Source: an uncultured Marinobacterium sp. (GTDB lineage Bacteria > Pseudomonadota > Gammaproteobacteria > Pseudomonadales > Balneatricaceae). Taken from it: DNA of 64,000 nucleotides. A model generated the notes under the pieces. That model did no database searches. It worked only from the letters and a program-made list of their open reading frames with translations, and was not told the origin of the DNA. The DNA is taken from contig CANMWJ010000018.1 in the NCBI GenBank assembly GCA_947501565.1, positions 1 through 64,000 on the forward strand. The letters are read 5' to 3'. Every line of letters starts with the position of its first letter. Position 1 is the first letter of the stretch. Below, piece by piece: positions 1-9,314 of the stretch. Both the position numbers and the translations under genes were made by a program.

Positions 1-27
1 ATGTGAGAGTAGGTCATCGCCAAGCAC
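1..27 (+). rRNA. rrf: 5S ribosomal RNA, 3' end (partial)
   Basis: The first bases align position for position with the 3' end of gammaproteobacterial 5S rRNA (the GAGAGTAGG block followed by CGCCAAGC). A strong intrinsic terminator follows, as expected at the end of an rRNA operon. The rest of the gene lies before the window. The 3' boundary is set by analogy with E. coli 5S rRNA and may be off by a few bases. Confidence 0.88.
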
Positions 28-36
28 TTATTACGG

Positions 37-75
37 AAACCCCGGTCTCGTTGAGGCCGGGGTTTTTGCTTTTCT
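37..75 (+). terminator. rRNA operon intrinsic terminator
   Basis: AACCCCGG and CCGGGGTT arms, extended by CTC/GAG pairing around a short loop, are followed by TTTTTGCTTTT. The position just after the 5S 3' end marks it as the rRNA operon terminator. Confidence 0.9.
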
Positions 76-795
76 GTGTGCTAAAAGCTGCTTAGTACAT
101 AAAGTCTTTTTTCTAATCCTTGTCATGTCTTGTTGATAAGCTTCATACCTTGAGCTGAAAGAGCCGGTGTGAGTCTATAATCCGGGTGTGAGTATTCGTG
201 GTTCAATGAGGCCGTTCATGCGAAAGTTTACTTCCGTGTTATAAGTGCAACCCAGATAGGAGTTTCATATGTGTGGCCCGCAGGTGTGCTTGTGGTGTTA
301 AAGCAAGGGCACGGCAGGGTAATGACGCTGTCTAAAAGACGCGATTTATGGGGTGTATAGTAGTCTTCCATAAGCCGAGAATGAAGCGTAGACTTATCAC
401 TTGACGATTAGAGTTAATTCGATGCTTCTAAGCCGTCTGTAGAAATGGTATAGAACTCCTCGGCGATCACAGCATGAACTTCAATTTTAGCACATATATT
501 GTCGCTCAAGGTGTGCTGTTGAGTTGGCGGTGTGCTGAGGGCATAAAGTCAAAAACATGCTGCTAGAACAACCCCGGAAACCCTCAACATATTGTGCTCT
601 GACGTAAAACGAAAACAGTTCCTTCATCTAGTTACTCTGAAGGGCTAATAAAGGAAGATCAAGGATGAATACGATATCCCAAGCAAATAAATCTTAGGGT
701 ATTGTTGTAACGGAGTTGCAGCATAACCCGTTATATGGGCCTTAAAAACTGAGTTAATTTGAGTTGTGCCATTATATGGCAGATGGAGTAAATAA
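76..795. other. Intergenic region, no gene recognised
   Basis: About 720 bases between the rRNA terminator and the CapK-like gene. All frames are broken by frequent stops and I recognise no protein fragment, tRNA or regular repeat. The composition is AT-rich and resembles the decayed DNA around the IS30 remnant further on. A GGAG ribosome-binding site lies at its right end, just before the start at 796. Confidence 0.5.
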
Positions 796-2154
796 ATGAG
801 GATCGTTCGCGATATTGCTTGGCGTATATCATTCTGGCGAAATACAAAGAATTCGCCTTCGCAGACTATAAACTTTCTGCGCCGAAGCCAGTATTTCGAT
901 AGAGATACCATCAAAGAGTATCAATTGGAAAATGTTAACAGACTGATACGGTTAGTTAAATCTGCATCCCCCTTTTATAAGGAGCACTTAAAGGGGCAGG
1001 ACGGATTTCTTAGTGAAATTGAAGGCCTACAACAGCTTCCCCTGATAACTAAAGAGGAAATTCAGGGCAATTATTCTGATATTGAACTTCCATGCTTGGA
1101 AGGTCGGTCCTTTATTCATTCTACTAGCGGTAGTACCGGCGACCCTATCGTCACTAAACTTTCCAGTAAAGCACAGGCGTTTCGGACAGCGGGTCACTAC
1201 CGTTTCTATGAGTGGTGGGGGCTTAGGCCTCACGACCGTAATATTCTCGTGTGGGCAAAAAAAGCTACAGTCTCAGACAGTCCAAGTCTGCTGACCAGTC
1301 TCAGGCGGAAAATCCGTGAATACCTTGTTGAACCGCAGCTGTTTATCGACGTATTTCAATTAAGCTCGAACTCTATTAATCACCACTTTGAAAAAGCACT
1401 GGCTCACAGGCCGGTATATATCAGGGGGTATCTATCAGGTGTGCTGCAGTTTGCAGAACTGATCGATAGTTCTGGGCTCGATGGTAGGGCTCTGAACCTG
1501 AAATTGGCCATTGTTACCTCCGAGGTCCTTCACACAGAACAGAGAGAGTTTATCGAGCGTGTTCTAGGTTGTCCCGTGGCGAACGAATATGGTGCTGCGG
1601 AAACGGGGCAGCTTGGCTTTGAGTGTCCAGAAGGGAATATGCATTTATTTGAAGAGTCTGTGGCTGCGTTTTCGCTAGAAGACCAGAGCTTGGTCGTAAC
1701 GGAGTTCCATAATGATCATGCACCGTTCATCAACTATGTGAACAATGATCTTGTCAATCTATCCACAGACACTTGTCCTTGCGGGCGAACATCTAGATTG
1801 ATTAAGTCTATCTCAGGGAGAATCGGAGACTTCGTGATAGCTGACAATGGTGAGAAGGTTAGTCCATATCTATTTTATTATGCTATGAAAGAGCTCGGAG
1901 ACATTGGCTACCCAGAAGCAGTAATAAAATATAAGGCTATCCAGACCGGTCCTAATATTGAATTGATACTGGTTAAGGGGCCGCAGTATTGCACGGAGGC
2001 GGAAGAATACATCGGAAAACGCATACGTAATTCCCTTGGAGCGAGCACGTCAATTGAATGGCGCTTTGTGGACCAGATTCCTCGGGAAAAGAGTGGAAAA
2101 TTACGTTTCTTTGTTCAGCTCACTCCTGACTATAGTCCTACGGGGGCTTCTTAA
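796..2154 (+). CDS. CapK/PaaK-like adenylate-forming enzyme (phenylacetate-CoA ligase family)
   Basis: A 452-residue protein of the AMP-binding superfamily, in the branch of phenylacetate-CoA ligase and the capsule-locus protein CapK. The glycine/serine-rich ATP loop STSGSTGDP lies near residue 110. An acyl-adenylate motif, NEYGAAETGQLGFECP, lies near residue 265. The hinge-like SGRIGDF and a C-terminal lysine segment (PREKSGKLR) are also present. Family members activate a carboxylate as an acyl-AMP, and CapK-like proteins are common in surface-polysaccharide loci, which fits the downstream exopolysaccharide genes. The substrate cannot be read from sequence. The ATG has GGAG about 8 bases upstream. 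It sits alone between decayed DNA segments and is probably transcribed separately from asnB. Confidence 0.82.
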   Translation: MRIVRDIAWRISFWRNTKNSPSQTINFLRRSQYFDRDTIKEYQLENVNRLIRLVKSASPFYKEHLKGQDGFLSEIEGLQQLPLITKEEIQGNYSDIELPCLEGRSFIHSTSGSTGDPIVTKLSSKAQAFRTAGHYRFYEWWGLRPHDRNILVWAKKATVSDSPSLLTSLRRKIREYLVEPQLFIDVFQLSSNSINHHFEKALAHRPVYIRGYLSGVLQFAELIDSSGLDGRALNLKLAIVTSEVLHTEQREFIERVLGCPVANEYGAAETGQLGFECPEGNMHLFEESVAAFSLEDQSLVVTEFHNDHAPFINYVNNDLVNLSTDTCPCGRTSRLIKSISGRIGDFVIADNGEKVSPYLFYYAMKELGDIGYPEAVIKYKAIQTGPNIELILVKGPQYCTEAEEYIGKRIRNSLGASTSIEWRFVDQIPREKSGKLRFFVQLTPDYSPTGAS

Positions 2155-2274
2155 GACGTTGCAGAGAAAGGCAGCCGTTTACTGTAATCATCGCTCAGTT
2201 GCAGGATCTGCTTTGATACTTACGCCTTCAGGGTGGCTGCGAACTTAGCTATGAATTGCGGTGCTCTCAGTTTT

Positions 2275-3245
2275 TCAGCCTTAGGTAATTGCTAGGTGGT
2301 TTTTGAAGCTGCTGGTAGGCAAGATATTTTCTCGCCCCAGCTGACAGATTACTGTTCCGCTGTAACTTGCTCATCTGTGATTTCTCTAAAAGCAGTGCGT
2401 TTGGGGATATACGCCCCAACAGTCCGTTGAACTTTTTATTCAGAGCCCTCTGCAAGCTGGATAGGGTGAGCAAAGAAGAAGTCAGTATCCAGTTTCTTGA
2501 CTGCCTTTTTATCTGCGAAAAACCTGAATCGTTATATACATTGATTGGCTGGACATGGACTGTATAGGGGCTCAGCCGTTGATTTATGGCCTTCTCCCTC
2601 AGCGCCTGTCATTTTCGCTTCCAGCTGTCTGGTCAGATGCGAACGAAATTAATGCTTAACTGCGCTAACAATGGCGCCAGCGACGGTTTTTTGTATGACA
2701 AGTGTAGACTTACCGCTCACCAAACGACAGGGTTGATCAACGATCGCGCACCCATAATCTATATAAACTAAACCGGAGCTGTTACTTGGCGTTTGCCGTA
2801 TACCTTGGCGATAGTGTGTCTCCCTGGTACTTACACATCATCCTGCCTGATGCCTTATTGGCAACCACATGGCGATAGATCCATTTAAGACTGATCTGAT
2901 AACCAACCCGCGTGCCACCAGCACTGATTTGATCTTGTTTCAAATCGGTTGACGGTGCCTCCTCTCCGTACGATTGTGTGTCTGGCAGAATTTGGTGCTT
3001 CATCGAAATTTTACGTAGGCTCGATGTCTGAAACTAAGCCCAGTCACGACAGTAAGCATAATCTCGGACGTTTCGCTTTAGCTTGCGCTCGGGGGGGCTT
3101 GATAAAGGCCAATCTGGGCGCTAGTTTTGGAGGGGCATCCCTACGTGAAAAGAAGCGTCATCTGATATCGTTTTCGTTCGGTCAGCTGCTGATAACCTAT
3201 GGTTATAGGACTGCGACTTGGTCAAACTAAAGTGTGCGAATGGCA
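2275..3245 (-). pseudogene. Decayed IS30-family transposase
   Basis: Reading the minus strand and switching frames gives, in the right order, blocks typical of IS30 transposases. Near 3085 there is ERKLKRN (from SRELKRN). Near 2950-2870 there is DQIS followed by QISLKWIYRHVVANKASG. Near 2720 there is AIVDQPCR and then GAIVSAV. Near 2500 there is KKLDTDFFFAHP, and near 2410 AYIPKRTAFREITDEQV. At least two frameshifts and several in-frame stops separate them, and the first catalytic acidic motif (normally DWEGDTVIG) has become SGKSTLVIQ, so it is inactive. Terminal repeats are too degraded to fix the ends. The 120 bases from 2155 to 2274 hold nothing recognisable. Confidence 0.8.
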
Positions 3246-3568
3246 GTAGTAAGCAGCGTCCTTCGGTACCGTCATGATTGTTGCGCTTACTATCTGACAA
3301 CAAGAACGAGTAGGATTCGTTGGCTTACAGCATAGAGCAAGCCTTATAAGTGAGTTGTGCACCTAAACAGCTCCCCGGTTCTGTCTGGCTCTAGATATGC
3401 CTTAATCCAATCGAGGTTCTTGCTAAACCGGGCGAAGTGCATACACCTTAGATAATTATTCGTTATACTAGCAGCCGCTCTATTGGCTTTAGTCATCACT
3501 TTACGGTGGTTTAGGTTTTATAATTTCTTTGCCTTTTCAGATGGTTTGATAAACAGCAGGAAGCGGGT
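3246..3568. other. Intergenic DNA upstream of asnB, no gene seen
   Basis: About 320 AT-rich bases without a plausible reading frame. The left part may contain the worn terminal repeat of the IS30 remnant (AGTAAGCGCAACAA on the minus strand near 3285), but the match is weak. The asnB promoter should lie here; I could not pick a convincing -35/-10 pair. The ribosome-binding site AGGAAG is at the right end. Confidence 0.45.
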
Positions 3569-5470
3569 ATGTGTGGTGTTTTTGGGGTATATAGCAGTAA
3601 TTCCGTAAATCTGGTTCGGGCACGGAAAGCCCTGAGCTTGCTGAATCACCGAGGGCCCGACCAATGGTCGGAGTACGTTGGTGACGGGGTTTATGTAGGG
3701 CATCAAAGGCTCAGTATTCGTGACCTTAGTGAGCGCGGCAGGCAGCCCTTTGTAGACTCGGCTAACGGTGTGGTGGTCGCAGTTAACGGCGAGATCTGGA
3801 ATGATCGTGAGTTACGGCAGGAGCTGGGTGAAGAGCGCTTTCATAGCGATTCAGATTGTGAGGTGTTTCTTCACGGTTATATCACTTGGGGTTTGGATAA
3901 GTTGCTGGAAAAGCTCGATGGTTTTTTTGGTGCAGCAGTCTATGATCAGCGTACCGGTCAGCTTCATCTGATAAAGGATCGATGGGGGAAAAAGCCCCTT
4001 TACTACGCGAAATCTGGCGATAGCGTAATTTTTGCCTCTGAAGCAAAATCTATTCTTGAATATGACGCTTCGCTTCGAGTGTTTGACTATGAAGGGATCA
4101 AGCATTGGATTGCTTATCGTGGCAGTCATTGTGAGAAGACGATCTTCTATAATGTAAATAAAGTTGTTCAAGGTCATTATGTGACCATTGATGAATTCCA
4201 TAATATTGAGTCAACCCAGCACTTTTGTCACCCAAAGCATGTAATGGAGCTTGAGCCTTTAAAGGTAGTGTCTGCAGCTGAAGTGGATGAACAGGTTTCT
4301 CAATTGTTGAGTGGGGCATTGGAGAAACGGTTGGCGTCGGATGTGCCTATCGGTATCCAGCTGAGCGGGGGGGTGGATTCCTCTCTGATTGCTGCGAAAC
4401 TGAGGGAAGAGACAAGCAGTAATATTAGCTCATTCAGTGTTATTTTTAATGATGCTCAGGATAAAGCTTATTCCGAAGAGTCATACTCCGACTATGTGGC
4501 GGATAAATACCAGCTAAATCACCATAAGCTTGCGATAGATAAAAGCAGTATTAGTGAAGCACTGCGTCATGTTGTCTACTTGTTTGATGGAATGCTTGAT
4601 ATTCCTAATGCAATTCCAATCTATCTACTCTGTAAGTATGCAAAGAAGGATATAACGGTTTTCTTGACCGGAGAAGGTGCCGATGAGTTGTTTGGAGGTT
4701 ATGGAAAATTTAACAAGGCTGTTAAATATGAAAAGGCAAATCCAATAAGCAAGCTGATTCCTGACGGCTTCTTTAATCTTAATTTTTTCATAAATAGGGT
4801 CAAGCACAATTATATCTACAGTATGTATCTCTCGAAGTATTACTCCGGAGAGACCGAAAAGCTGCTGGATCACGTTAACTCTTTTGTTTCACCCTTTACC
4901 ATAGAAAAGTATTTTGGAAACCTCGAGTCGACTCTGGTTCAGCATCTTGATATGGATACCCTGTCCAGGTTGCCCTTCATGAATCAGCTCTTGCTAGTGG
5001 ATCATATGACCTATCTTAACTTTCTTCTCGAACGGCAAGACAAGTCCAGCATGGGGGCGAGTGTAGAGGCACGGTTGCCATTTCTGGATATGGATCTGAT
5101 CAACTATGCCTTTCAGCTGCCACACAAACACTTGCTCGATGATCAGATGAATAAGAAGCCTTTGAAGCGTTTGGCAGAGAAGTACTTCGGGCATGATTTT
5201 GTGCATCGCCCAAAAGTCGGCTTCCCGCTTCCGATTTCTCAATGGCTAGATGATCCTGAAGGCTTTGGAGAAAGCGTGGCTAAGATCTATTCGAACGATT
5301 TTCTGGTGTTGCAGAAGGCGGATAAGAAGGGCTTGATGGATTATATGGCGTCGAACGCATTTGATCTCAGGCAGGTTAGTTACGGAGACAGTGAAAAAGT
5401 TTGGCTGAAGTGGAAGTTGATGGTGCTTGCTGAGGCGCAGGAGATATTTGGGATTACTGATATTCGTTAA
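3569..5470 (+). CDS. asnB: Asparagine synthetase, glutamine-hydrolysing
   Basis: A 633-residue class II glutamine amidotransferase fused to an ATP-pyrophosphatase domain. It makes asparagine from aspartate, ATP and glutamine. The start is fixed by the catalytic cysteine at position 2 (MCGVFGVYS), which becomes the N-terminus after Met removal. NHRGPD and the rest of the glutaminase domain run to about residue 215. The PP-loop QLSGGVDSSL begins near residue 265, and TGEGADELFGGYG follows near 370. The length matches the bacterial AsnB branch often found in exopolysaccharide loci, where the enzyme may amidate a sugar acid rather than serve general asparagine supply. An AGGAAG site precedes the ATG. 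No clear terminator follows. Confidence 0.9.
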   Translation: MCGVFGVYSSNSVNLVRARKALSLLNHRGPDQWSEYVGDGVYVGHQRLSIRDLSERGRQPFVDSANGVVVAVNGEIWNDRELRQELGEERFHSDSDCEVFLHGYITWGLDKLLEKLDGFFGAAVYDQRTGQLHLIKDRWGKKPLYYAKSGDSVIFASEAKSILEYDASLRVFDYEGIKHWIAYRGSHCEKTIFYNVNKVVQGHYVTIDEFHNIESTQHFCHPKHVMELEPLKVVSAAEVDEQVSQLLSGALEKRLASDVPIGIQLSGGVDSSLIAAKLREETSSNISSFSVIFNDAQDKAYSEESYSDYVADKYQLNHHKLAIDKSSISEALRHVVYLFDGMLDIPNAIPIYLLCKYAKKDITVFLTGEGADELFGGYGKFNKAVKYEKANPISKLIPDGFFNLNFFINRVKHNYIYSMYLSKYYSGETEKLLDHVNSFVSPFTIEKYFGNLESTLVQHLDMDTLSRLPFMNQLLLVDHMTYLNFLLERQDKSSMGASVEARLPFLDMDLINYAFQLPHKHLLDDQMNKKPLKRLAEKYFGHDFVHRPKVGFPLPISQWLDDPEGFGESVAKIYSNDFLVLQKADKKGLMDYMASNAFDLRQVSYGDSEKVWLKWKLMVLAEAQEIFGITDIR

Positions 5471-5706
5471 CGTCTGCTGTTAACATTACTTAAGCTGTAG
5501 GCGTGTATATTGATAAGCTATGGCGGTTCTTAACTCTATGTTAATAGTTTGCTATTACAGTTCAGCATTCTTGCATAATCAGTAAAGTTTGGTATTGTAC
5601 TAAGCTGCGTATAACATGCGCTTTAGGGGCGCATTTCTGCGTGCGTGTTTGCGGGCTCAGAAAACTCTCATATCTGTATGACGTTCGGGAATTGGCCGGG
5701 GGGAAC

Positions 5707-6639
5707 GTGAAAAAGTCGACTAAATGCATCTCATTGCTGTCTATGGCGATGTTGTTGTCTGCGTGTAGTGCACTGCAGTCAGAAAGTGAAGATACGCGTT
5801 CCGCTGAGCAGCAACACAGTACCTCAGCCACTCAGTTCGATCGTTACCTGAGTGAAGGCTACCGCCGTTTAGCAAGACGAGAGGACCGTGAGCACGACTT
5901 CTCTGATTCTGAGCTGTACCTACAGCGTGCAGAGAAGGCATCTTCTGGACGTTTGGTTGCACCGTATACCTTCGAAGAACGTGAGATTCCAGACTACGCA
6001 GTGGAAGAACTGACTGAAGCGCGCGCGCGTCTGGACGACTCATTTTACCGAGGCGCATCTGTAAAGATGCCACAGCAGTCAGCGACTGCTCAGGTAATGT
6101 TTGACTGCTGGATGGAGCAGCAGGAAGAAGATATTCAGCCTCATCACATTAAAGAATGTAAGAGTCGTTTCGAGGAGGCAATGCTGCTAATCGAAACGAA
6201 ATTGGGTGTTAAGGCGAAAGGTAATGATGTTGTGTGCGCTCCGGAGCAGGCAAAACCACAACCGATAGCGGCGCCAGAACCTAAAGAGATGCTGGTTGTT
6301 GCCGATAAAGGTCCTTATATCGTTTATTTCGATCTCAAAAGCTACAGCCTTCGCCCAGATGCTCTGAGCGTAATTCAGGAAGCTGCTCGGACTGTAGAGC
6401 AGATTCAGCCGAAGCGTGTAGTGCTTACAGGTCATACCGATACTTCAGGTACTCGTGCCTACAACAACGAGCTATCTCGTAATCGCGTACAGGCAGTGCA
6501 GGAAGCGCTGCGTTTGGCCGGTGTCTCTATCGAGGTGATAGACGAGTCTCACTACGGTGAGTCGGTACAACGTGTTGCAACAGGTGACGGTGTTCGTAAA
6601 GCAGAAAACCGCCGCGTCGAAATTGGATTTGATAAATAG
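5707..6639 (+). CDS. OmpA-family lipoprotein
   Basis: I start this protein at GTG 5707, behind a GGGGGGAA site, because it then opens with a lipoprotein signal: MKKS, a hydrophobic stretch, and the lipobox LLSAC with the lipidated Cys at residue 20. It is 310 residues long. The middle part is charged and of unknown fold. The last ~110 residues form an OmpA C-terminal (peptidoglycan-binding) domain: VVLTGHTDTSGTRAYNNELS followed by RNRVQAVQEAL, with the Asp and Arg that contact diaminopimelate in the family. It probably tethers an outer-membrane complex to the wall. The Wza-like gene follows, so I infer a role in polysaccharide export. A small hairpin (ATGCGC/GCGCAT, 5616-5636) lies in the leader. 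Confidence 0.85.
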   Translation: MKKSTKCISLLSMAMLLSACSALQSESEDTRSAEQQHSTSATQFDRYLSEGYRRLARREDREHDFSDSELYLQRAEKASSGRLVAPYTFEEREIPDYAVEELTEARARLDDSFYRGASVKMPQQSATAQVMFDCWMEQQEEDIQPHHIKECKSRFEEAMLLIETKLGVKAKGNDVVCAPEQAKPQPIAAPEPKEMLVVADKGPYIVYFDLKSYSLRPDALSVIQEAARTVEQIQPKRVVLTGHTDTSGTRAYNNELSRNRVQAVQEALRLAGVSIEVIDESHYGESVQRVATGDGVRKAENRRVEIGFDK

Positions 6640-6700
6640 CGCACCAACGGTGGCTGAAACGGAGATCGGTGCCCGCTGTGCGAGATGTATGCTATAAAGT

Positions 6701-6716
6701 CCCGCCGAGAGGCGGG
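6701..6716 (+). terminator. GC-rich hairpin between lipoprotein and wza-like genes
   Basis: A perfect CCCGCC/GGCGGG stem closes a GAGA tetraloop. No T-run follows (CTTGCTCAAT), so it is at best a weak terminator, a processing or stability stem, or an attenuator separating the OmpA-like gene from the exporter gene. Confidence 0.4.
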
Positions 6717-6796
6717 GCTTGCTCAATAGCCAGATTTGTACAAGTGGATTTGGGGCTCAAGCAATGGAGCTCTAGCGCTACGGGAGTCCCGATAGG

Positions 6797-7831
6797 ATGA
6801 TTCGCATTAGAAAAATGAGACAAGCGAAGAAAGTTGTTGCGCTGTTAGGAGTGTTAGCACCGGTTTTCATGGCCGGATGTTACGTGCCTCATAAGCCTGC
6901 TGAAATCGAAGATGGCAAGGCCGTTTACGATCAGCAAAAACTGCCATACTACGATGCTGGCTACTTAATCTCGCCTGGAGACCGGGTCGAGGTTACTTAT
7001 CACGTCGATATTGAGCAGAAAGAAAACTACCAGATTGCCCTTGGCGATCAGATTCGCGTTGAGTTTTTCCATTATCCGCAGCTTGATCGTACCGTAAACG
7101 TACGCCCTGACGGTCGTGTAACCCTGCCTCACAAGGGTGACATTATGGCTGCTGGCCTGACGCCGATGCAGCTTGCAGACGCGATCAACGATGCGTACTC
7201 CGATCTGCTGACCAAGCCTAGTGCCACCGTTTCATTGATCCGATACGGCGCACGTATTCGTGAGCTAAAAGAAGCGATTCGCACCGCCGCTCGTGGTCAG
7301 AGTCGTCTTGCGCTGGTTCAGCCCGACGGTAAAGTCAATTTGCCGTTGTTAAACGGTATGCGTCTGGCGGGTCTGACAATTGATCAGGCTGCTGACGCTG
7401 TTAACGATGCGTATGAGAAAGTCGTTCCTGGTATGTTTACCTCTTCAACCCTGTTTGAGGTGACCGGCAACCGCGTTTATGTATTCGGCGCAGTGCGCAG
7501 CCCAGGGTACTACCAGCTACAGGGGCCTACGACCGTATTGCAGGCAGTTGGTCTGGCAGGTGGTTTTGCTAACTTTGGGCAGACAGATAGCACGCTGCTG
7601 ATTTCCCGAGATGAGTTTAATCGTCCTGTCGGGCGCCTGGTTGATCTCGAAGCTGTATTGGACGAAGGCAACATCGGAAGGGATCTGTTCGTTAAACAGT
7701 CTGACGTAATATTTGTTCCTACCACAACATTGGGCCGTGCAGCGCTTATCGGAGAACGAATTCGTCGGATGATACCGGTTAACCTGAGCTTTAGTTACGC
7801 TCTGGATGACGCGGTTGACTATGTGGAATAA
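6797..7831 (+). CDS. Wza-like outer-membrane polysaccharide export lipoprotein
   Basis: 344 residues. A lipoprotein signal ends in FMAGC with the lipidated Cys near residue 28. Poly_export domains follow: GDQIRVEFFHYPQLDRTV and VRPDGRVTLPHKGDI near residues 85-120, then a second QPDGKVNLPLLNGMRLAG near 175. An SLBB-type segment (VYVFGAVRSPGYYQLQG) lies near 230. Such proteins form the outer-membrane channel for polysaccharide export together with the Wzz-like protein encoded next. Oddly, the domain start motif appears twice in tandem (YLISPGDRVEVTYHVD, then YQIALGDQIRVEFFHYP). ATG 6797 has a poor ribosome-binding site; ATG 6815 (MRQAKK) is an alternative start. Thirty-two bases separate it from the Wzz-like gene. 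Confidence 0.9.
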   Translation: MIRIRKMRQAKKVVALLGVLAPVFMAGCYVPHKPAEIEDGKAVYDQQKLPYYDAGYLISPGDRVEVTYHVDIEQKENYQIALGDQIRVEFFHYPQLDRTVNVRPDGRVTLPHKGDIMAAGLTPMQLADAINDAYSDLLTKPSATVSLIRYGARIRELKEAIRTAARGQSRLALVQPDGKVNLPLLNGMRLAGLTIDQAADAVNDAYEKVVPGMFTSSTLFEVTGNRVYVFGAVRSPGYYQLQGPTTVLQAVGLAGGFANFGQTDSTLLISRDEFNRPVGRLVDLEAVLDEGNIGRDLFVKQSDVIFVPTTTLGRAALIGERIRRMIPVNLSFSYALDDAVDYVE

Positions 7832-7863
7832 CGCCCTAGACGCGGTTTGATAAGAGATTTGCT

Positions 7864-9264
7864 ATGACTGCTAGCCATAACCACCGTCGCGAAGACTATA
7901 AACTTACGACCCGTGATGTTGCATCGATATTTTTCTACACTCGCAAGACGTTTGTGTTGGCTTTTGTCGGCGTTATCGTTGGTGCGTTGCTAGTCGCATT
8001 ACTGGCTCCCCCTGTTTACCAAGTTACTGCTCGTCTTGTGGTTAAGCCCCGTATTGAGACGCCTCTGCTATTCGATTCCGGTAATTCCAGCGTGAGCATG
8101 TTGGACAAGGTCGAACAGCAGACTCTTAATACGGTTGTATATTTGCTGAGGTCTTCAGACGTGGTTGGCGAAGTAGTGCGTAAGCATAACCTCGCGGATT
8201 CAAATGATGAGACAGATATCCTTAAAGAAACCGGCTCATTGATGGGGCGTATTACAGCAGAGCCGCTTTCGCTGTCAAATATTATCGAAGTCGAGCTTAA
8301 GGGCGGGGATCCTATTGAGATTACTGAGCAGATGAATACGCTGCTAGATACCTACATCGAATACCACATCAAGGTTAATCAGGAATACAGCGGCAGTCTT
8401 AACTTCTTCGAACAGCAGGCTGATCTCTACAAAAACCGTTACAACGAGCTGACTAATCGCGTCGCAGATGCGCGTAAGCGACTGAATCTCGCAAACCCAG
8501 AGATTCAAGCGGATAATAACCTGAACGTGGTCCGGGATCTTGAGATTCGTAAGGCCCAACTCGCAAGTCAAATGAAATCAGAAGGTCAGCGAATCTCGCA
8601 ACTGCAGAACGCTGCTAACAATGTAGGTGACGAAGCACTGGCTAGTTTGCCGCAAGCTGTTCGTGAAACCTATCCGGCGCTGATTGAAATGGAGCGTACG
8701 TTGGCTCAGTTGATCATCAACGTTCGTCGTGCACGTAGCGACTTCAAAGATAGTTCCAAACCTGTACTGGATGCAGAACTTCAATATGAGAATATGCGCC
8801 GTCAGATCTCCGTGTATATCCTGAACGTGGTTAAAAGCTTACGTATCGGACAAGGGGCTATTCAGGAAGAGATCGCTGCTCTGGAAGAACAGATCAACGC
8901 CTCCCGAGCTACAGTGGGGCAAATCAGTTCTAACGCAGTGCTGCTTCAGCGGATTGAGTTCGAGCGTGATCTTGCCGAGAAAAATTACCGTCTGTATGAG
9001 GCAAAGCGCGAGGAAGCTAGGATTAACTCCGAGAAAGATCGTTCGCTGTTTGCAAACGTTTCTATTGCGAGTCGTCCTCAGACACCTGCTTCCCCGTGGT
9101 TCCCGCGTCGCGGTCTAATCATGATGTTGGCGATACCGCTAGCATTTATTGTGGCTATCGCAGCATCGATTATCGCATACTCACTGGATCATACTGTTCG
9201 AAATCCTACAGATGTTCATCTGCGTACTCGATTGCGTCTACTTGGCACGTTGGATGCAGTTTAA
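7864..9264 (+). CDS. Wzz/GumC-like chain-length determinant protein
   Basis: 466 residues of polysaccharide co-polymerase type. A first membrane segment lies near residues 30-50 (FVLAFVGVIVGALLVALLA). A long periplasmic alpha-helical/coiled-coil region follows (about 160-400, including the DLYKNRYNELTNRVADARKR stretch). The Pro-rich motif PASPWFPRR introduces the second membrane segment (about 420-445). No cytoplasmic kinase domain is attached; the ATPase is encoded by the next gene, as in split Wzc systems. It should set polymer length and bridge the inner-membrane polymerase to the Wza-like channel. The start at ATG 7864 has an AAGAGA ribosome-binding site, and the gene clearly shares an operon with its neighbours. 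Confidence 0.88.
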   Translation: MTASHNHRREDYKLTTRDVASIFFYTRKTFVLAFVGVIVGALLVALLAPPVYQVTARLVVKPRIETPLLFDSGNSSVSMLDKVEQQTLNTVVYLLRSSDVVGEVVRKHNLADSNDETDILKETGSLMGRITAEPLSLSNIIEVELKGGDPIEITEQMNTLLDTYIEYHIKVNQEYSGSLNFFEQQADLYKNRYNELTNRVADARKRLNLANPEIQADNNLNVVRDLEIRKAQLASQMKSEGQRISQLQNAANNVGDEALASLPQAVRETYPALIEMERTLAQLIINVRRARSDFKDSSKPVLDAELQYENMRRQISVYILNVVKSLRIGQGAIQEEIAALEEQINASRATVGQISSNAVLLQRIEFERDLAEKNYRLYEAKREEARINSEKDRSLFANVSIASRPQTPASPWFPRRGLIMMLAIPLAFIVAIAASIIAYSLDHTVRNPTDVHLRTRLRLLGTLDAV

Positions 9265-9314
9265 GTTGACCTTTAATAGGTACTAACTTTTTATAAGCGT
9301 ATTGGTATATAGAT

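Noticed and set aside
645-914. Minus-strand 89-codon frame across the start of the CapK-like gene
   Set aside because: It overlaps a conserved gene start and its own ribosome-binding site; the product is unrecognisable.
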